DNA of 64,000 nt from Ustulina deusta. Its lineage: Eukaryota; Ascomycota; Sordariomycetes; Xylariales; Xylariaceae. Every line of letters starts with the position of its first letter. The first letter of the stretch is position 1. A program made the translations under genes and the position numbers. Location of the stretch: contig JAJNNX010000005.1 of NCBI GenBank assembly GCA_023159155.1, forward strand, positions 372,001 through 436,000, written 5' to 3'. Shown piece after piece: positions 51,248-62,984 of the stretch. The notes below the pieces were generated by a model. It was not told the origin of the DNA. It saw only the letters and a list, made by a program, of their open reading frames with translations, and ran no database searches.

Positions 51248-52501
51248 ACCATCCGTCGCAGTCAGCCCGACTCTGCACATCAAACAGCACAATCTTCAGG
51301 CCACCTAGGTACCACCAGTCTCGATTCCGGGTTACTAAAAATGGCACCCCCACGAAAATAATAGAGATACGGATGTTGATAACATCGTCCGCCGCGAGGA
51401 TGGCTGCAATATTCACAACCAGTTACTTGATCAACTATTTGGTGGGAGTATCTCTGAATGGATTAAAACACGACATAATAAGGAAGAGCTTTATCAAGTC
51501 CTTTCTGGGCATGCTTTCGCCAAGATCAGGACACAGACAGACAGAACCAGAGGCAGCAACCACCGAGACAATCTAATCCCGCAGTCCAATCTGGAGACAA
51601 TGCTTTTGTAAATGAGAAAAGTATCCTAGATGGCAAGTCCCCTTGCAAATACATGGAACAGCACAATAAATTTGAGTCACAAACTTGTGCTCTGGGCACA
51701 TGGGTTCCCGTATTCGTGGCGAAAAGGGAAATCTACAACAGCACCAGCAATGGAGAGAGACTGGGCAAAAGCATTTCCGATTCTGTGTTAACCCTTATCC
51801 AGTACATTACCCCGACTTACATATGCTTTCATGTGGATCATATCCTAATGTTGGTCTTGCAATTCCCGATATGAGAAGCGCAAAAGATACCTATCAGTCC
51901 GAGCATGGAACGATGCACGTGGGTGACTGTGGAACTGCCCCGTGTGCATTTATGCATTATTTTATGCAGAGAGAAATGGACCTTAAAACGGTTCCAGCTC
52001 TTAAAAACGGAAGGTTCCAGCCCTTAGAACTAACTTCCAGAATGTGTTGAACGTGTATTAATACCGTAAATGCACCGCAATAAGTAACCGTTTTTATTCT
52101 AAATGGATTCAAGTCTAGACAGTGGTAACCTCCTGAGTCCCTTGTAATAACTTCAATAGTATACTAGGTATAGTATAATCTTTGCATAAGCAACGTTGAA
52201 GCAACGAAGCTTAATATTATTACGAAATAAGAGACAGTCGAGGTTAACCATGCGAACGTAGTGTTAAAGTTACTCGAAAATAAGCATGTCGTCCGATAGC
52301 ATGTTGTCGCCTTCGGCCATGCATGAAGCCTGATTTGCTTCAAGCATGCTATCTCTCTCTTTTTGTGTCGGCGTGTGATAGGATAGACACGATGTGATGT
52401 GGTTGCGCAGATGCAGGCAAACCTATAAGGGGAGGCGCATGTAAGCTTGCCCCTTGTTCATGCAGAGTCAGAGCAGCCCAGCCTTCGATCCGCATTCAGC
52501 T
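51248..52501. other. Gene-poor stretch right of the MITE
   Basis: No gene supported. A single-strand frame at 51220-51576 begins inside the MITE end and is probably spurious. Confidence 0.4.
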
Positions 52502-53580
52502 TCAACTCGCTCCTCTAACGCCCTGAAGCTGACACACATCCAGTGTATGAGCGTTTGTAAAACCTTGCAGCAGAGCAGTCAAGTGTGTATACATTGCGAA
52601 TAAAATAGCCACATGGAAGATTTGGTGTGAGCTTCCCCAGATATCAAATTTACCGGGCGCCAAACGCTCCGGAATCCGGAACTGTAGATGTTTGTCAGAG
52701 GCCTTGTCTCTCAGATGATGGGTGAGCGGGCAGACATACCGCGTACAAGGCGACTCCGGTGCCATAGAAAGTCAGCTCGAGGAGATACCATTTCATTCCT
52801 GCGTATTCGAGCATGTATTCAAGCCCATATCGCTGAACTCCATGCAGTAGGGGTATGAATGATGAAGCGCCAAAAACAACGAAGGCGCCTGCCTTCACAT
52901 TCCGATAGCGCGGTGTCTTGAGTGATGGGTTTGAAATTAGCACACCGGTGATTGTGCCCGTGGTTAAGATCTGGGATCCAGGTCAGCATATGAGTGAGTG
53001 GATTTGACCCTAGTGGTGACAATTTGTCGGGGAGACTGACAATGGCCCAGTGCAGCTTTTGCAGGCTTGCTTCACAGAAGAACACATAGTAGATGCCGGA
53101 AGAGAACGTGCCCACCGTCACAATGACAATACCAAGCAAATCCATTCCATGCCAGAACTGTTCCACATCATGCGAATGGGGCTGCATTAGGTGGTAAAGT
53201 GCGCTCAAGACCAAGCAGATCTCCGCACACCAGAAGTAGATTCCAAAGATAGTGTAGTCCATTGACGACACATTAAGAAATTGAGGCTCAGCCAGGTAAC
53301 GCAAGAAGGTACCTGCGACAAGTGGTAGGACGAGAGCCCCGATCAGATGAGTGTACACATTGCAGGTCTCATTGTGCAAGAAAGTCAAGCTGGTCAAGAT
53401 CTCCAGGTAGTTTGCCTTCTCTGGCCGATAGCCACTGAGGATATACTTATTGTCGAACTGCCATTCCGAAATCTGCTTCCAAGTTACGGTTCGCGCTTTA
53501 GCCCTCGGCCGATTCGTGTCGTTTGTGGTGCTCATGTTGGCTTTCGGCACCTGCCGTTGCTTGAGCTCTGCTCTTGTCAT
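52502..53580 (-). CDS. PAQR family (AdipoR/hemolysin III-like) seven-helix membrane protein
   Basis: Integral membrane protein of the progestin/adipoQ receptor family; fungal members (Izh proteins) act in zinc and sterol homeostasis and may be ceramidase-like hydrolases. Three exons, 53041-53580, 52740-52970 and 52502-52681 (donors GTCAGT and GTATGT, all junctions phase 0), 316 residues. The family signatures are clear: ILSGYRPEKANYLEILTSLTFLHNETCNVYTH at about residue 60, then SALYHLMQPHS with the first zinc-binding His, HGMDLLGIVI with Asp, and near the end GSSHQIFHVAIL with the last two His. Seven hydrophobic segments are expected from the layout. Start at 53580 chosen over the ATG at 53535 for length; either is possible. 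Confidence 0.92.
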
Positions 53581-54215
53581 GATCCCTTTCCCGAAAATTG
53601 AAGCTGCGCTGATGGTGGAGCACAGGAGGTGTAAGTGATGGAGATGAGATCTAGGATACCCAAGGGTTGGTTTACTGAAGGAGGAGCAAAGGCGATACAA
53701 TAGCAAGATACGCACGGGACTTGTCACAAAAGAATTGTCGAGGTATTTCGGCGCCGAGAGAGTGGCTTGAATTATCGATGCAAGGCAACCTTGAAAGATA
53801 GGGGATGGAAAATTTGATAGTAAGATGAAATTTCGACAGAACCAATGGCCGGTATACCCTCACTCCTTGGGCTGGATTGCGCTGCGCTGTGAATGAATCT
53901 CATTGGCAGAGATGCACGGCGGTAAGCATGGATGCATGCATGCCCGCCAACATAACAAGCAAACATATGACCCCGCTATTGACGCCTCAGTTCCGAGGTG
54001 GAGGGTCGGCTGCCCTCGTCATGGTCCAACTCCCGGGAACGCTGAATACCGACGTGGCAGGATCTTGGGGAAAGAGTGCACTTCCGTCCCACATATCGGA
54101 GGACAGTGAAGGGTCCTGGTACAAATAACTGCAAGTTTGTCAAGGAGACCCAAGGACACAGTGATCTGGGGAGGTCTGAAGGAAAACCTGAAGTCGCAAA
54201 CGAAGCCTTAAAGCC
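53581..54215. other. Divergent gap between PAQR and gasdermin-like genes
   Basis: The promoter region of both genes. It contains GCATG words (ATGGATGCATGCATGC near 53930). No other gene seen. Confidence 0.5.
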
Positions 54216-55055
54216 ATGTCATTTGTAAAGACGTATTTTCTGTGTCCAACGTCTGATTTCATTCACCCTCCGCCAGCAGGACCGCTATGTCTTGGATCTA
54301 TAATTCGCTCCACGTCAACACCGCAATACCCTCTAAATAGAGGCAATTTGACTACCGTGGCCGACACAATCCCACCTGTCGTAGAAACCGACTGGAAGAA
54401 GACCGTTTCCACCAAGACAGGGTTCGGTTTGGGTGTTTATGCACAGTTCCTGCAGCTGGCTACCGGTGGATTGCCCCTTGGCCCTGAAGTAAACGTTGAT
54501 CATTCGAACGAAACAGTGAATGCATTCGCATTTGATTCCGTGACGACTCTGGCGTTTGAGCCGACACAGGAGTTTGTCGAAGAAGCCATCAAAGCACCCG
54601 CGGTGCAGACGTGGCTGAGGGAGCCCAAGCAACGATTCGCGCCCGTTGCCACGCTGTTCCTCGTTACGGGCATGAAGCTCGTCAAAGGCGCAAGGATCAA
54701 ATACTCGACTTCTCGGAACACCGCAGTCACCGGGAACATCGATATCAACATGCATGCGCTAGGTACAACATTTGGTCCAAAGGGCCATTGGGTCAGCACG
54801 GGCAACGATTGTACGGAAATCAATCGTGAGTCTGAATTTGTGTTTGCATTTCGCGTCAAAAGGCTTAAGTTTGGGCGAAAATTGAAGCTTGAAGGGTACA
54901 ACAAAGGGGCTTTCTTGGCCATTGGTGGGAAACAAGAAGACGATGATGCTGTTTTGGTCGAGGACGTGGATGGGTCTGATATCGAGACTGCGAAAACAGT
55001 TTCTGATGCGACCGAGAATAGCATTGTCTATTGCGTCCCCGCTGGATTTCGGTGA
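54216..55055 (+). CDS. Gasdermin-like pore-forming protein (HET-Q1/RCD-1 type)
   Basis: Single exon, 279 residues, the usual size of fungal gasdermins (about 250-290). N-terminus MSFVKTYFLCPTSDF, then IHPPPAGPLCLGSII, a P-x-x-LG segment found near the start of this family. A stretch near residue 145, RFAPVATLFLVTGMKLVKGA, matches the conserved 'P..YLVTG.K...GA' core of gasdermin N-domains, and the remainder alternates short beta-like segments with a basic patch (RVKRLKFGRKLK, about 222-233) that would bind membrane lipids. The acidic tail after about residue 240 (GGKQEDDDAVLVEDVDG) is a plausible regulatory C-terminus. Fungal gasdermins lack the big mammalian C-domain, and family knowledge has them cleaved by a linked protease. 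Here an S8 protease gene lies convergent at 58 bp. The identification is by pattern and context, not by alignment. Confidence 0.7.
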   Translation: MSFVKTYFLCPTSDFIHPPPAGPLCLGSIIRSTSTPQYPLNRGNLTTVADTIPPVVETDWKKTVSTKTGFGLGVYAQFLQLATGGLPLGPEVNVDHSNETVNAFAFDSVTTLAFEPTQEFVEEAIKAPAVQTWLREPKQRFAPVATLFLVTGMKLVKGARIKYSTSRNTAVTGNIDINMHALGTTFGPKGHWVSTGNDCTEINRESEFVFAFRVKRLKFGRKLKLEGYNKGAFLAIGGKQEDDDAVLVEDVDGSDIETAKTVSDATENSIVYCVPAGFR

Positions 55056-55113
55056 AACAATCTTGAAATGCAATTATGTACAGGTGGTAGTTGACTGGAC
55101 TACTCCTATGCTT

Positions 55114-58100
55114 CTAATCATACATGTGTCTCCTGATATCATTGATCTTGTCGTAAACACGATCCCTTGTCGACCTCCTATCAAAGAGTACATGGGGCGT
55201 GATATAGTCGTAACCTGCCCCCCTCGTCTGTCTAACCATATGCTTCAGAACCGCATCCATTGAATGGACATCCTTCAGCCACGGCCCGAGCAACTCGCAC
55301 CCTGGGGTCATGTGCTGTTCCTGTTGCCGCACAAAGGACAGGATTGAGGCCGCAAGCCCAGCGGCAATCGGTGTTGCGACCGATGTTCCTGACATGGCAT
55401 TGACAGGCTGATTGCAGCCGTTCATGCCGATCGGCCAGTGCGAAGAGACATGCTCCCCAAGTAGACTGAAATTGACGTCTTTGTCGTCTGCTGTCGGGTT
55501 GAACGCGGAGGGGTTGCCATTTCCATCGGTTGAATGTATGCAAAAGACGCTGGGGTATTTAGCTGGAAAAGCTCTGCCTAGATTTGCGCCATCGTTCGAT
55601 GCCGCAGCAAACAACAACGTCTGACTGTGTAGCGCATTGGATATCGCTGTTTTGATAGGTTCGTTATATTCACGAATGCCGAATGACATCGATATAATGT
55701 CCACTTTCCATTCGGAAACCGCGTGGTTGATAGCCTATGCAAACCATTAGCTTCATCTCAAAGTCTGTTCTGCAATAGAGGCCGGGCCTTGCCTTTGCAA
55801 TATCGTCGTAAGTATCACGATCCAGAGTTTCTCGATTGGCAATTCTGGCTATATAGATCTCAGCGCAGGTGGCAACCTTAAGTAGAAGGCCGAGAGCATG
55901 AGTGCCGTGGCCAATATCGTCTCGAATATCGTGCGGTTCTGATTGATGTACAAAACTTTGCGCATATTTAATTCGTGGATCTAGTCCTTGGTCGCCCGTC
56001 ATCAGAAATGGGTTCTCAGGGTCAAACCCGGAATCCAAAATCGCTATTCGCACCGGTTTGAACGTTCCGCGCCCAGGTTCCACAGTGTCGAAAGAGTCAA
56101 CATAGTGATGAATCGAGGACGTAAGATTGTCCATCCAGTCTTGTGAAAGTTGATTTCTGGTAGGTCATTAGTACGATGAAGTATTATTGCCATGAAGGAA
56201 ACACCTCACTCTTGCTCACACCCCATCTGGTGGCTTGCGTCAAAGAAGTACAAGCTCTCAGTTGAAGCATCGGTGAGGTCTCTGCGGAATTGCGATCCTG
56301 AAGAAGGTTTTGCCGGCATTCGCAGCACCATATCTGAGTTGAGGGATGGGTAGCTCACAGGCGCGCCGTCAGAAAGCGAACGATGCGGAAGGGCCCGTGC
56401 TCCGTTATGTGCATTAGAAGAATCGGCGCTGCCTGTTTGATTGCGGACAACTTCTCGACCGATGGGACCCCAGCAGAGTTCATTCGCTCGAGCATCAAAA
56501 GAGCCCAAATCCTCTAATCGAAGACGCCAAGACTTGAAGATCTCGGCCTCAAGTCGTTTGACAACGTTTTGATAGAAGAGCCGTTGTACGCTGATAGATT
56601 CGAAGTCAGCCTGCTGTCCAGGGGGATAGTACTCCCACTGAAGGCATGCCTTCGTAGCGAGATAGTAATCTACGCCAGCGTCGACTTCCAGAGTCTTAAG
56701 CATCTCAAGGCTGGTATAATAATCGGTGTTAACGTTCCTGGCGGCATCCGAGTCCTTTTGCATCAGCTCCACAGGTGTGCAATAGTGAAGCTCACACAGA
56801 AGTATACCTAGAGCCAATACACTGGCATTGGGATGAACCCTGTGTTTAGAGCTGTCAAAATCAACTCCATTGTCTGTCTTGCCCGCTGAGATGATCGGAA
56901 TGTGCTCCATGGCCAAAAAGGGTTTCGTGATATCGGGGAGTTCTCCATCCTGCAGTGGCTGAAAGAACTGTATCTTCGAGTGATTGAAAGAGGGCTGCAG
57001 CCACGGTGTCTCCAAGAATGGAAGGAGCGCTGTAGCCAAGGTGACAGCTAAGATTCGCTTCCCCTTGAGTGGCAATGCAGATGAACTACCACGTAATTCT
57101 TGTTGATGCTTAAATAAAGCCGACAATGACACTGCCCGAGACATTCGGTCACCGCCAAAGGTCTTTGGTTGCGGACGTAGCCTCTGAAATGACCCATCCT
57201 CGAGAGCCAAGTGTAAGCAGTTTCGCTGGCCAAGGGAGTCGGTAATGCTTTGGCATATATGAGCAAAACTAGATATATCACTAGCTACAGGCTCAGATGC
57301 CCTCCTCGCCATGTTGTTGTTCACATCTCTACCACGAAAATGTCAGTTATAATTCATTGCACGAAGAGTCAAACGCTTAACTTGACCGTTATTTTGGCTT
57401 CCTGCATCGTAGTTGCTAGTAGAGACCGTACACCGAAGAAGACCTCGAACGACGTCTCAATCTCTGAGTTCTTTTTCCGCTTTGGCATTGAAAGTCTCAC
57501 GCTCAGCCCTGAACAGTTATGACAAACACATATCCAGTGTTTCCTTAATGCGTTGTCTAGAGACACCAAGTGTTTCCTCGTCAGTATCGCGAAGTCAGCA
57601 TCCGGGTCTTCGAGGTTGTCGCCGGTACTCGGCTCTTCACGAGGCAAAACGCGGCGCTTCTTCGCCTCTCTGTCTAAATACGAGAGCTCCTCAATGATAG
57701 CATCACTTTCACGTCCCCGTTTACTAACGCGAATTGTGGTGCCCGGATTAGAATGCGGACCATGGCTCGGACGCTCGATCATGTTGCGCACCGTCTGAAG
57801 TTTTGGATACGGCACATTGTGGTGTGAGATCTGCTTCATAATCTTGTGTTAATTGTGGGCAGGAAGTGAGCTATTGATGGACTGAAGCTTGTCCTGTATG
57901 AGGAGCACTTACAGAGTCCGAGTCTCGGTCAGAGTCATACTCGATATACTCTTCAAATGCGCGTAGCGTCCTCGCAAGTCGCTCAGGGTCAATTTCGCCG
58001 ATCCCATCAGTGTCATGTTGCAAATATGCATCCGTCCGTAGCCAAGCATCACGTTTCTTAGATTTCAATGACGTGGGCGCTGACCTTTCCGGTCGTCTTC

Positions 58101-58155
58101 GAGCGAAGAATCCAAGCACAGTCTTCAACAGACCCTGGGATTCATCTTGATCCAT
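55114..58155 (-). CDS. Subtilisin-like (S8) protease with DUF7580-like N-terminal region, partner of gasdermin gene
   Basis: Five exons: 57913-58155, 57382-57842, 56222-57328, 55793-56156 and 55114-55734, 931 residues; every phase agrees. Donors are GTAAGT, GTTAAG, GTGTGA and, in intron 4, GC (AAG|GCAAGG). The first 600 residues carry an Arg/Ser-rich start and a kinase-fold-like DUF7580-type region (RILAVTLATALLPFLETPWL, HPNASVLALGILLCELHY). The protease domain starts near 610 and has Asp645 (AILDSGFD), His687 (GHGTHALG), oxyanion Asn772 (AAASNDG) and Ser843 (SGTSVATP), so it should be active. No signal peptide: intracellular. Its length and order fit fungal NLR-like or accessory proteases that accompany gasdermins. 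The gene ends 58 bp from the gasdermin-like gene in convergent orientation. Confidence 0.88.
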
Positions 58156-59215
58156 GATTATGTATCCAGAACAGGTGGATTCGAAGGGTCATTGAACTTT
58201 TAAATGGCTCTTTCGAGTGAGGCTGAAAGTTGTGTTGTGGTAAGCGTCACAAATATGGCCTGGCACAACGGCCGCACGCAGAAGCTGAGCAGGACAACCA
58301 CAAGGGGAACTGTATGACGGCCACGTGACTTTGGTCCTTGGACCATCAAAAGCAAAAAGGAATGAGGCTGTCAGCCACCGAGTAAGCGGATTGATAAGTA
58401 TTGATCACGAGAAATCGCCGAAGACAAGAAGGTGAGCCAGAGCGACCCAACAGATAACCGCCACCAGCGAGAGAAGCTGGTATACATTAGTAGAAATGTT
58501 GCTAGCTACGTAGGCAGACATTGTTAATACCTACTAATTTGATCAATCTGACCTGGAAGCATTCATCTTACGCAGTAGGCAGGGCCTGCCACATCGATCC
58601 CAAGGTTGCAGGCGGCTCCTCAACCCCATCCGCAGACCCCGATTCTATTATTAGGTACAACCTTTCCTCGACAATCTGTTTTAGGCACCCCAGTCGCTTG
58701 GCTTTCCCCTCACATACAACAAAAGCGTGGGGCCGCAGTGGTATTTCAAAACAGCAGAAAATTGCTATTATGTCAGTAACTAGCTTAAGGGAATGCCTAC
58801 ATACTACTACCTAGTTAGCATATCAGAGAGACGCTTACAATACTAAGTGAATGATCGCATAAATGTCGTTCGGGGACATTGCCCAGGTGAGACCTATTAC
58901 CCGAATGTGTAATACAAACTTCCGTTATCAATCCAATCAAGAGGTTAACCGAGGAGCATTATGCGACCGCTGATTGATTAGTGCTTAATTATATAATATA
59001 TCATGATGTAACCTAACTAAGACATGTTAGGTGTTTGTGCATTTCCTTGCGACGAGCGCGAGCAGGGAGGCACCCATGACGGATACTCACTCATTTCAGC
59101 CGCTTCCCTTGATCGACCTTGGTCGCGACCTGCTTGTCCACAATTTTTTAACGCAAAAGTGTGATCAGCTTCCTGGATTTTTGGCACATCCATAAGGATA
59201 CCGCACTCTCTCGCC
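58156..59215. other. Divergent gap, protease to ankyrin gene
   Basis: The promoters of two divergent genes. No RNA gene or repeat seen. The A+T-rich part near 58,930-59,020 has TAATTATATAATATATC-type words. Confidence 0.5.
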
Positions 59216-62200
59216 ATGAAAAGTCTTGATCGTATGCAAGATGATTCTATACAAGATGTCTTCCTTCAAGATGGTCTTTGCCCGACCATCGCAGAACACG
59301 CAACACAATGCAACGCCCTTTTCAATAAATATATAGTCTTGCCTGAAGTCGTGCCCGACCCTACTGTCATGGATGACCAGTTGGCACGCTTTACACTGTG
59401 GGCATCAAACATGGATGTTTATGGACCGCTCAATGTTTCGTTAGACTACAGACTCCGATTCAGTCCCACAGTCGTAGAGATCATACACCAGCTCCTGGAC
59501 GTCATTTGTGACACTTTGGCATCTTGTAAGTACCTGTAGCGCCGAATCTGGCTGGACTGAACGTCAAGGACTATATGCTAATGTGGAATTCCACAATACG
59601 GTAGTGAAGCCAATTGATAACCCTCCACAAACTCCGAGCAGAAAGAGACAACGCATATCAGAGCATGGCGACTCGGAAGTCAAGCGCAGAGCCGATGACG
59701 ATGCAAGCGATTCGGACGGTGACGTGGACCAAGAAGAGGAGAACATTTCGAAAATTACCGATACAATCGGCGGAACAGTGACACGGCTCTTTCGTCTATC
59801 CAATGCTGTTCGAAAATCCGCGAAAGCCAACCGAGCGCGTAAGATTGAAGGGTATCGCGATGATGAAGAGGCAAATAACGCGATAGCCGAGTTGCGCCTT
59901 TATACAGAATCCTACGTCCGTTTCCGATATCCTATGGCGCCGGATTCGCTTCGCGTAGCATTGGTCGAAGCTAATGCGCTGCGACTTCGACGACTGTATT
60001 ACCAGCGATCCCATCGAAGGCGCATTGAACTGAGTGTTCAGAAACCACAAACCACCCCAGCTGTTGTTCAATTGCCCAAGATAAAGGAGAATTCTCCGCT
60101 CGTGCGTTTTGCTCCGAGCGTGCTACCAAAGTCCGCGACTATCGACAAAACATCGGGACCAGCCGGCCCTCCACCAGTGCCAGTAACGAATGCAACTACT
60201 GCTCGACAGACTGCTGTTGGGGCTTTGTACGCCAGATCCACAACCGAGGTTCCTCGGGCCAAGTCTGTTCTTGTGAACAACAAATTGTCGTTCCCTCCAT
60301 TACCACCAACACACGAGTGCCCATACTGCGGCGTCATCATTGAGTCCAAGAGCACTGCGAAGTCAATGTTGTGGCAGTAAGCCGATCATCATTCTTGTAA
60401 TAGTATAACATCTAACTAACATGCCTCAGCAATCATGTCATCGGAGATCTGGAGCCTTTCGTTTGTGTCTTCACACACTGCTTGGAAGCTGGTCAACATG
60501 GGACTGGCCCGCTCACATTTGAAACGTCAAAAGCCTGGATCAGCCACATGCAGAATGCTCACGGGCATACATGGGAATGCAGAGCCCCTTCTCACGATCC
60601 GATCATCTTCGACCAGGAGTCTCAGTATCAAGAGCATTCCATCAAAGAGCATGGTGTGCCTGAGACGCATGCCGGGACTCTTAGCAGCGCAGCACGGAGA
60701 CCAGTCCTCGAAAAGGTGCTCGAATGCCCGTTTGGCGATGATTTTCAACCCCCAGACAAAGTCGACTCCAGTGCTGTATTCTCGAGCGAAGCTCTCCAGT
60801 TACACGTCGCCGCGCACATAAAAGAGATCGCTCTTCTTACGTTGCAAAAATTACCTAGCGATGTTGACGAAACCGCTACGAACGTCGATAGCGACCAACC
60901 ATTAGAAGATGATGGACCAGGGTTTGCAATGTTGCGGGGGTCCATGTACAGTGTGCTGGACGATGAAGATCTAGACTTCCAGGACGACGTTGAGGCTCCA
61001 AATGGCATTTCGGACCACAGCGAAGAGTACATTAGCCCATTGGTAACAAAACTCGACTTGGAGGATAAAGACGACTCGGGAATGACACAGCTTCACCACG
61101 CGGCACAAGCCGGCAATCTGGGCTTGGCTGAGTTCTTGGTCCGCGGAGGCGCAAGTCTGGGCAGCAGAGACAAACACGGCAGGACGGCGTTGCACTATGC
61201 TTCCATGAGACACTTTCATAGTGATAGTATATTGAGTCTGCTGCTGAACGCCGGCGGTGAAGCCTTGATCAATTTAGGCGATAACAACGGCCAAACAGCA
61301 CTGCATTACGCTGCAGGGACGGACTTCACTGACGGCATAGACATGTTGAATAGCTATGGTGCTGACGTTCGTACCACTGACAATCATGGAATCCCTCCGT
61401 TCATCTGGGCTGTACTTTCTGGGCAAGTCAGCGCCACTGACAGATTGATATCACTAGGTGCCGACACCAATTCTACCAGCGCACATGGAAAGTCTGCGCT
61501 GGCTTGGGCAGCCAATATGGGCTGGTCTTCAATTGCTCGGTTACTTCTCGACCGTGGTGCTGGAGTACAGTTTGGGTCTCAAAAGAGCCCCATGACCCCG
61601 TTAGCAGAAGCGGCAGCTTCTGGCAATAGCCGCATCGTACAATTGCTACTTGAGAATGCTGCGGACCCAAATTGTTCTGATCGCGATGGCTGGTCCGCAA
61701 TACATTGGGCAGCAGAAGAGGGCCATCTGGATATTGTGCGTTTGTTATTGGATGCAGGGGCCGAATTCGATGCCGTCAGCTCTTATGGTACGTCACCATT
61801 ACACTGTGCTGCAAACGGGGGCCATATTTCCATCGTGAGTTTGCTTCTTCTAAAGCAAGCCGACCCGCTCAAGTCAACATGTCACGGCTGGACTGCATTA
61901 CATCACGCCGCCTTCATGGGGCATTCTCACGTTGTCCAGTGCCTCCTAGAAGACAACCGCGTAAGATCCAGTGCTTCTCAACAGGATAATCATGGATGGT
62001 CCGTTCTCCATCTGGCTATACATAGTCGGGATCTGGCTACTGTCGATGTCCTGCTTGGCAGCTATGTTATTGCAGAGCCTCGGGCCCTCATCGATGAGAG
62101 CGGCCTCACTGCAGAAGAATGGCTAGATCTCGGGCCATCTAGCTATTCTTATAAAGCGACCTGCAACTTAGCTTTTAGCAAGTCGCGCTGCTGCAGGGCG

Positions 62201-62719
62201 ACCACAGGCTTACGGCAGGCTGTTATCATAGGCAACGTTCCTATGATCAAACTCCTCTTACAAAAGGGCCACGCCCTTAATGAAGGGAATTCTGGAAGAA
62301 GGACTGCGCTCTACTACGCTGCGAAGAAGCGCATGCTTCCGATCATGGATTTGCTTCTCAATGTGGGTGCGAACCCTAATATCCTCCCAACCGGACGCAA
62401 AACATGGGAAGAATTTATTTCGGATAGCGACGTTCTCCTACGGCTCGAGAGAGCTGGATACACAAAGAGAGACACTGACCCTGAGGTTGCGCGTCAAATT
62501 AAATTGGCACTTGTGGAGCAACGCCGGTCAACTCCACCAATGCCGGACCGATCGATATCAACTATCACGCTCCCGTCAGGGCTATCTCACCGGGAAGAGT
62601 CGACGTCAAGTATGCCAATACGCCAAGTGGCGCCTAATAATCAAACGAATGATCATAAGCGTAAAGCGGGTTCAGCTCGGTCGGGCGTGAAGAGCTTTTG
62701 GAAACGGCTGATAGGATAG
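59216..62719 (+). CDS. Ankyrin-repeat protein with Cys/His (zinc-finger-like) segment
   Basis: Three exons, 59216-59525, 59605-60376 and 60430-62719, 1123 residues. Intron 1 (GTAAGT, GCTAAT branch, GGTAG acceptor) is inferred from reading frame; intron 2 has GTAAGC and CTCAG. The N-terminus is helical; then comes a basic region (SRKRQRIS, KRRADDDASDSDGD), a CPYCGVI...W...H segment and a second VCVFTHC...H.....H segment resembling paired C2H2 fingers around residues 340-400. About ten ankyrin repeats run from about 577 to 1010 (MTQLHHAAQAGN, GRTALHYAS, GQTALHYAA, GWSAIHWAAEEGH, GWTALHHAAFMGH). This layout (fingers plus ankyrins) is common in fungal NLR-associated or accessory proteins of unknown role. 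No NACHT or NB-ARC is seen. It lies beside the protease and may belong to the same self-recognition neighbourhood, by position only. Confidence 0.85.
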
Positions 62720-62984
62720 AGAAAATATCTCGCAGGGACAAGAGCCGGTAGCGCTGAATTTTAACTATACGTTTAACTAAAATACCATTCTCTAGTTACA
62801 TTCGACGTCAATTGCTTCGTAAGAATTCGATTTGAAATGTTGCTCTCACCTTTCAAGAGCAACACAACAAGCAGTAATATGAAATACGTGATTAAAAATG
62901 CAGGTTCAGGTGTTTTCTTCATTGCCCATTACTTAGCTTTCGCTTTGCACTGCCACTCCCAGCCCTTTAAAGCGGCGCAGTACT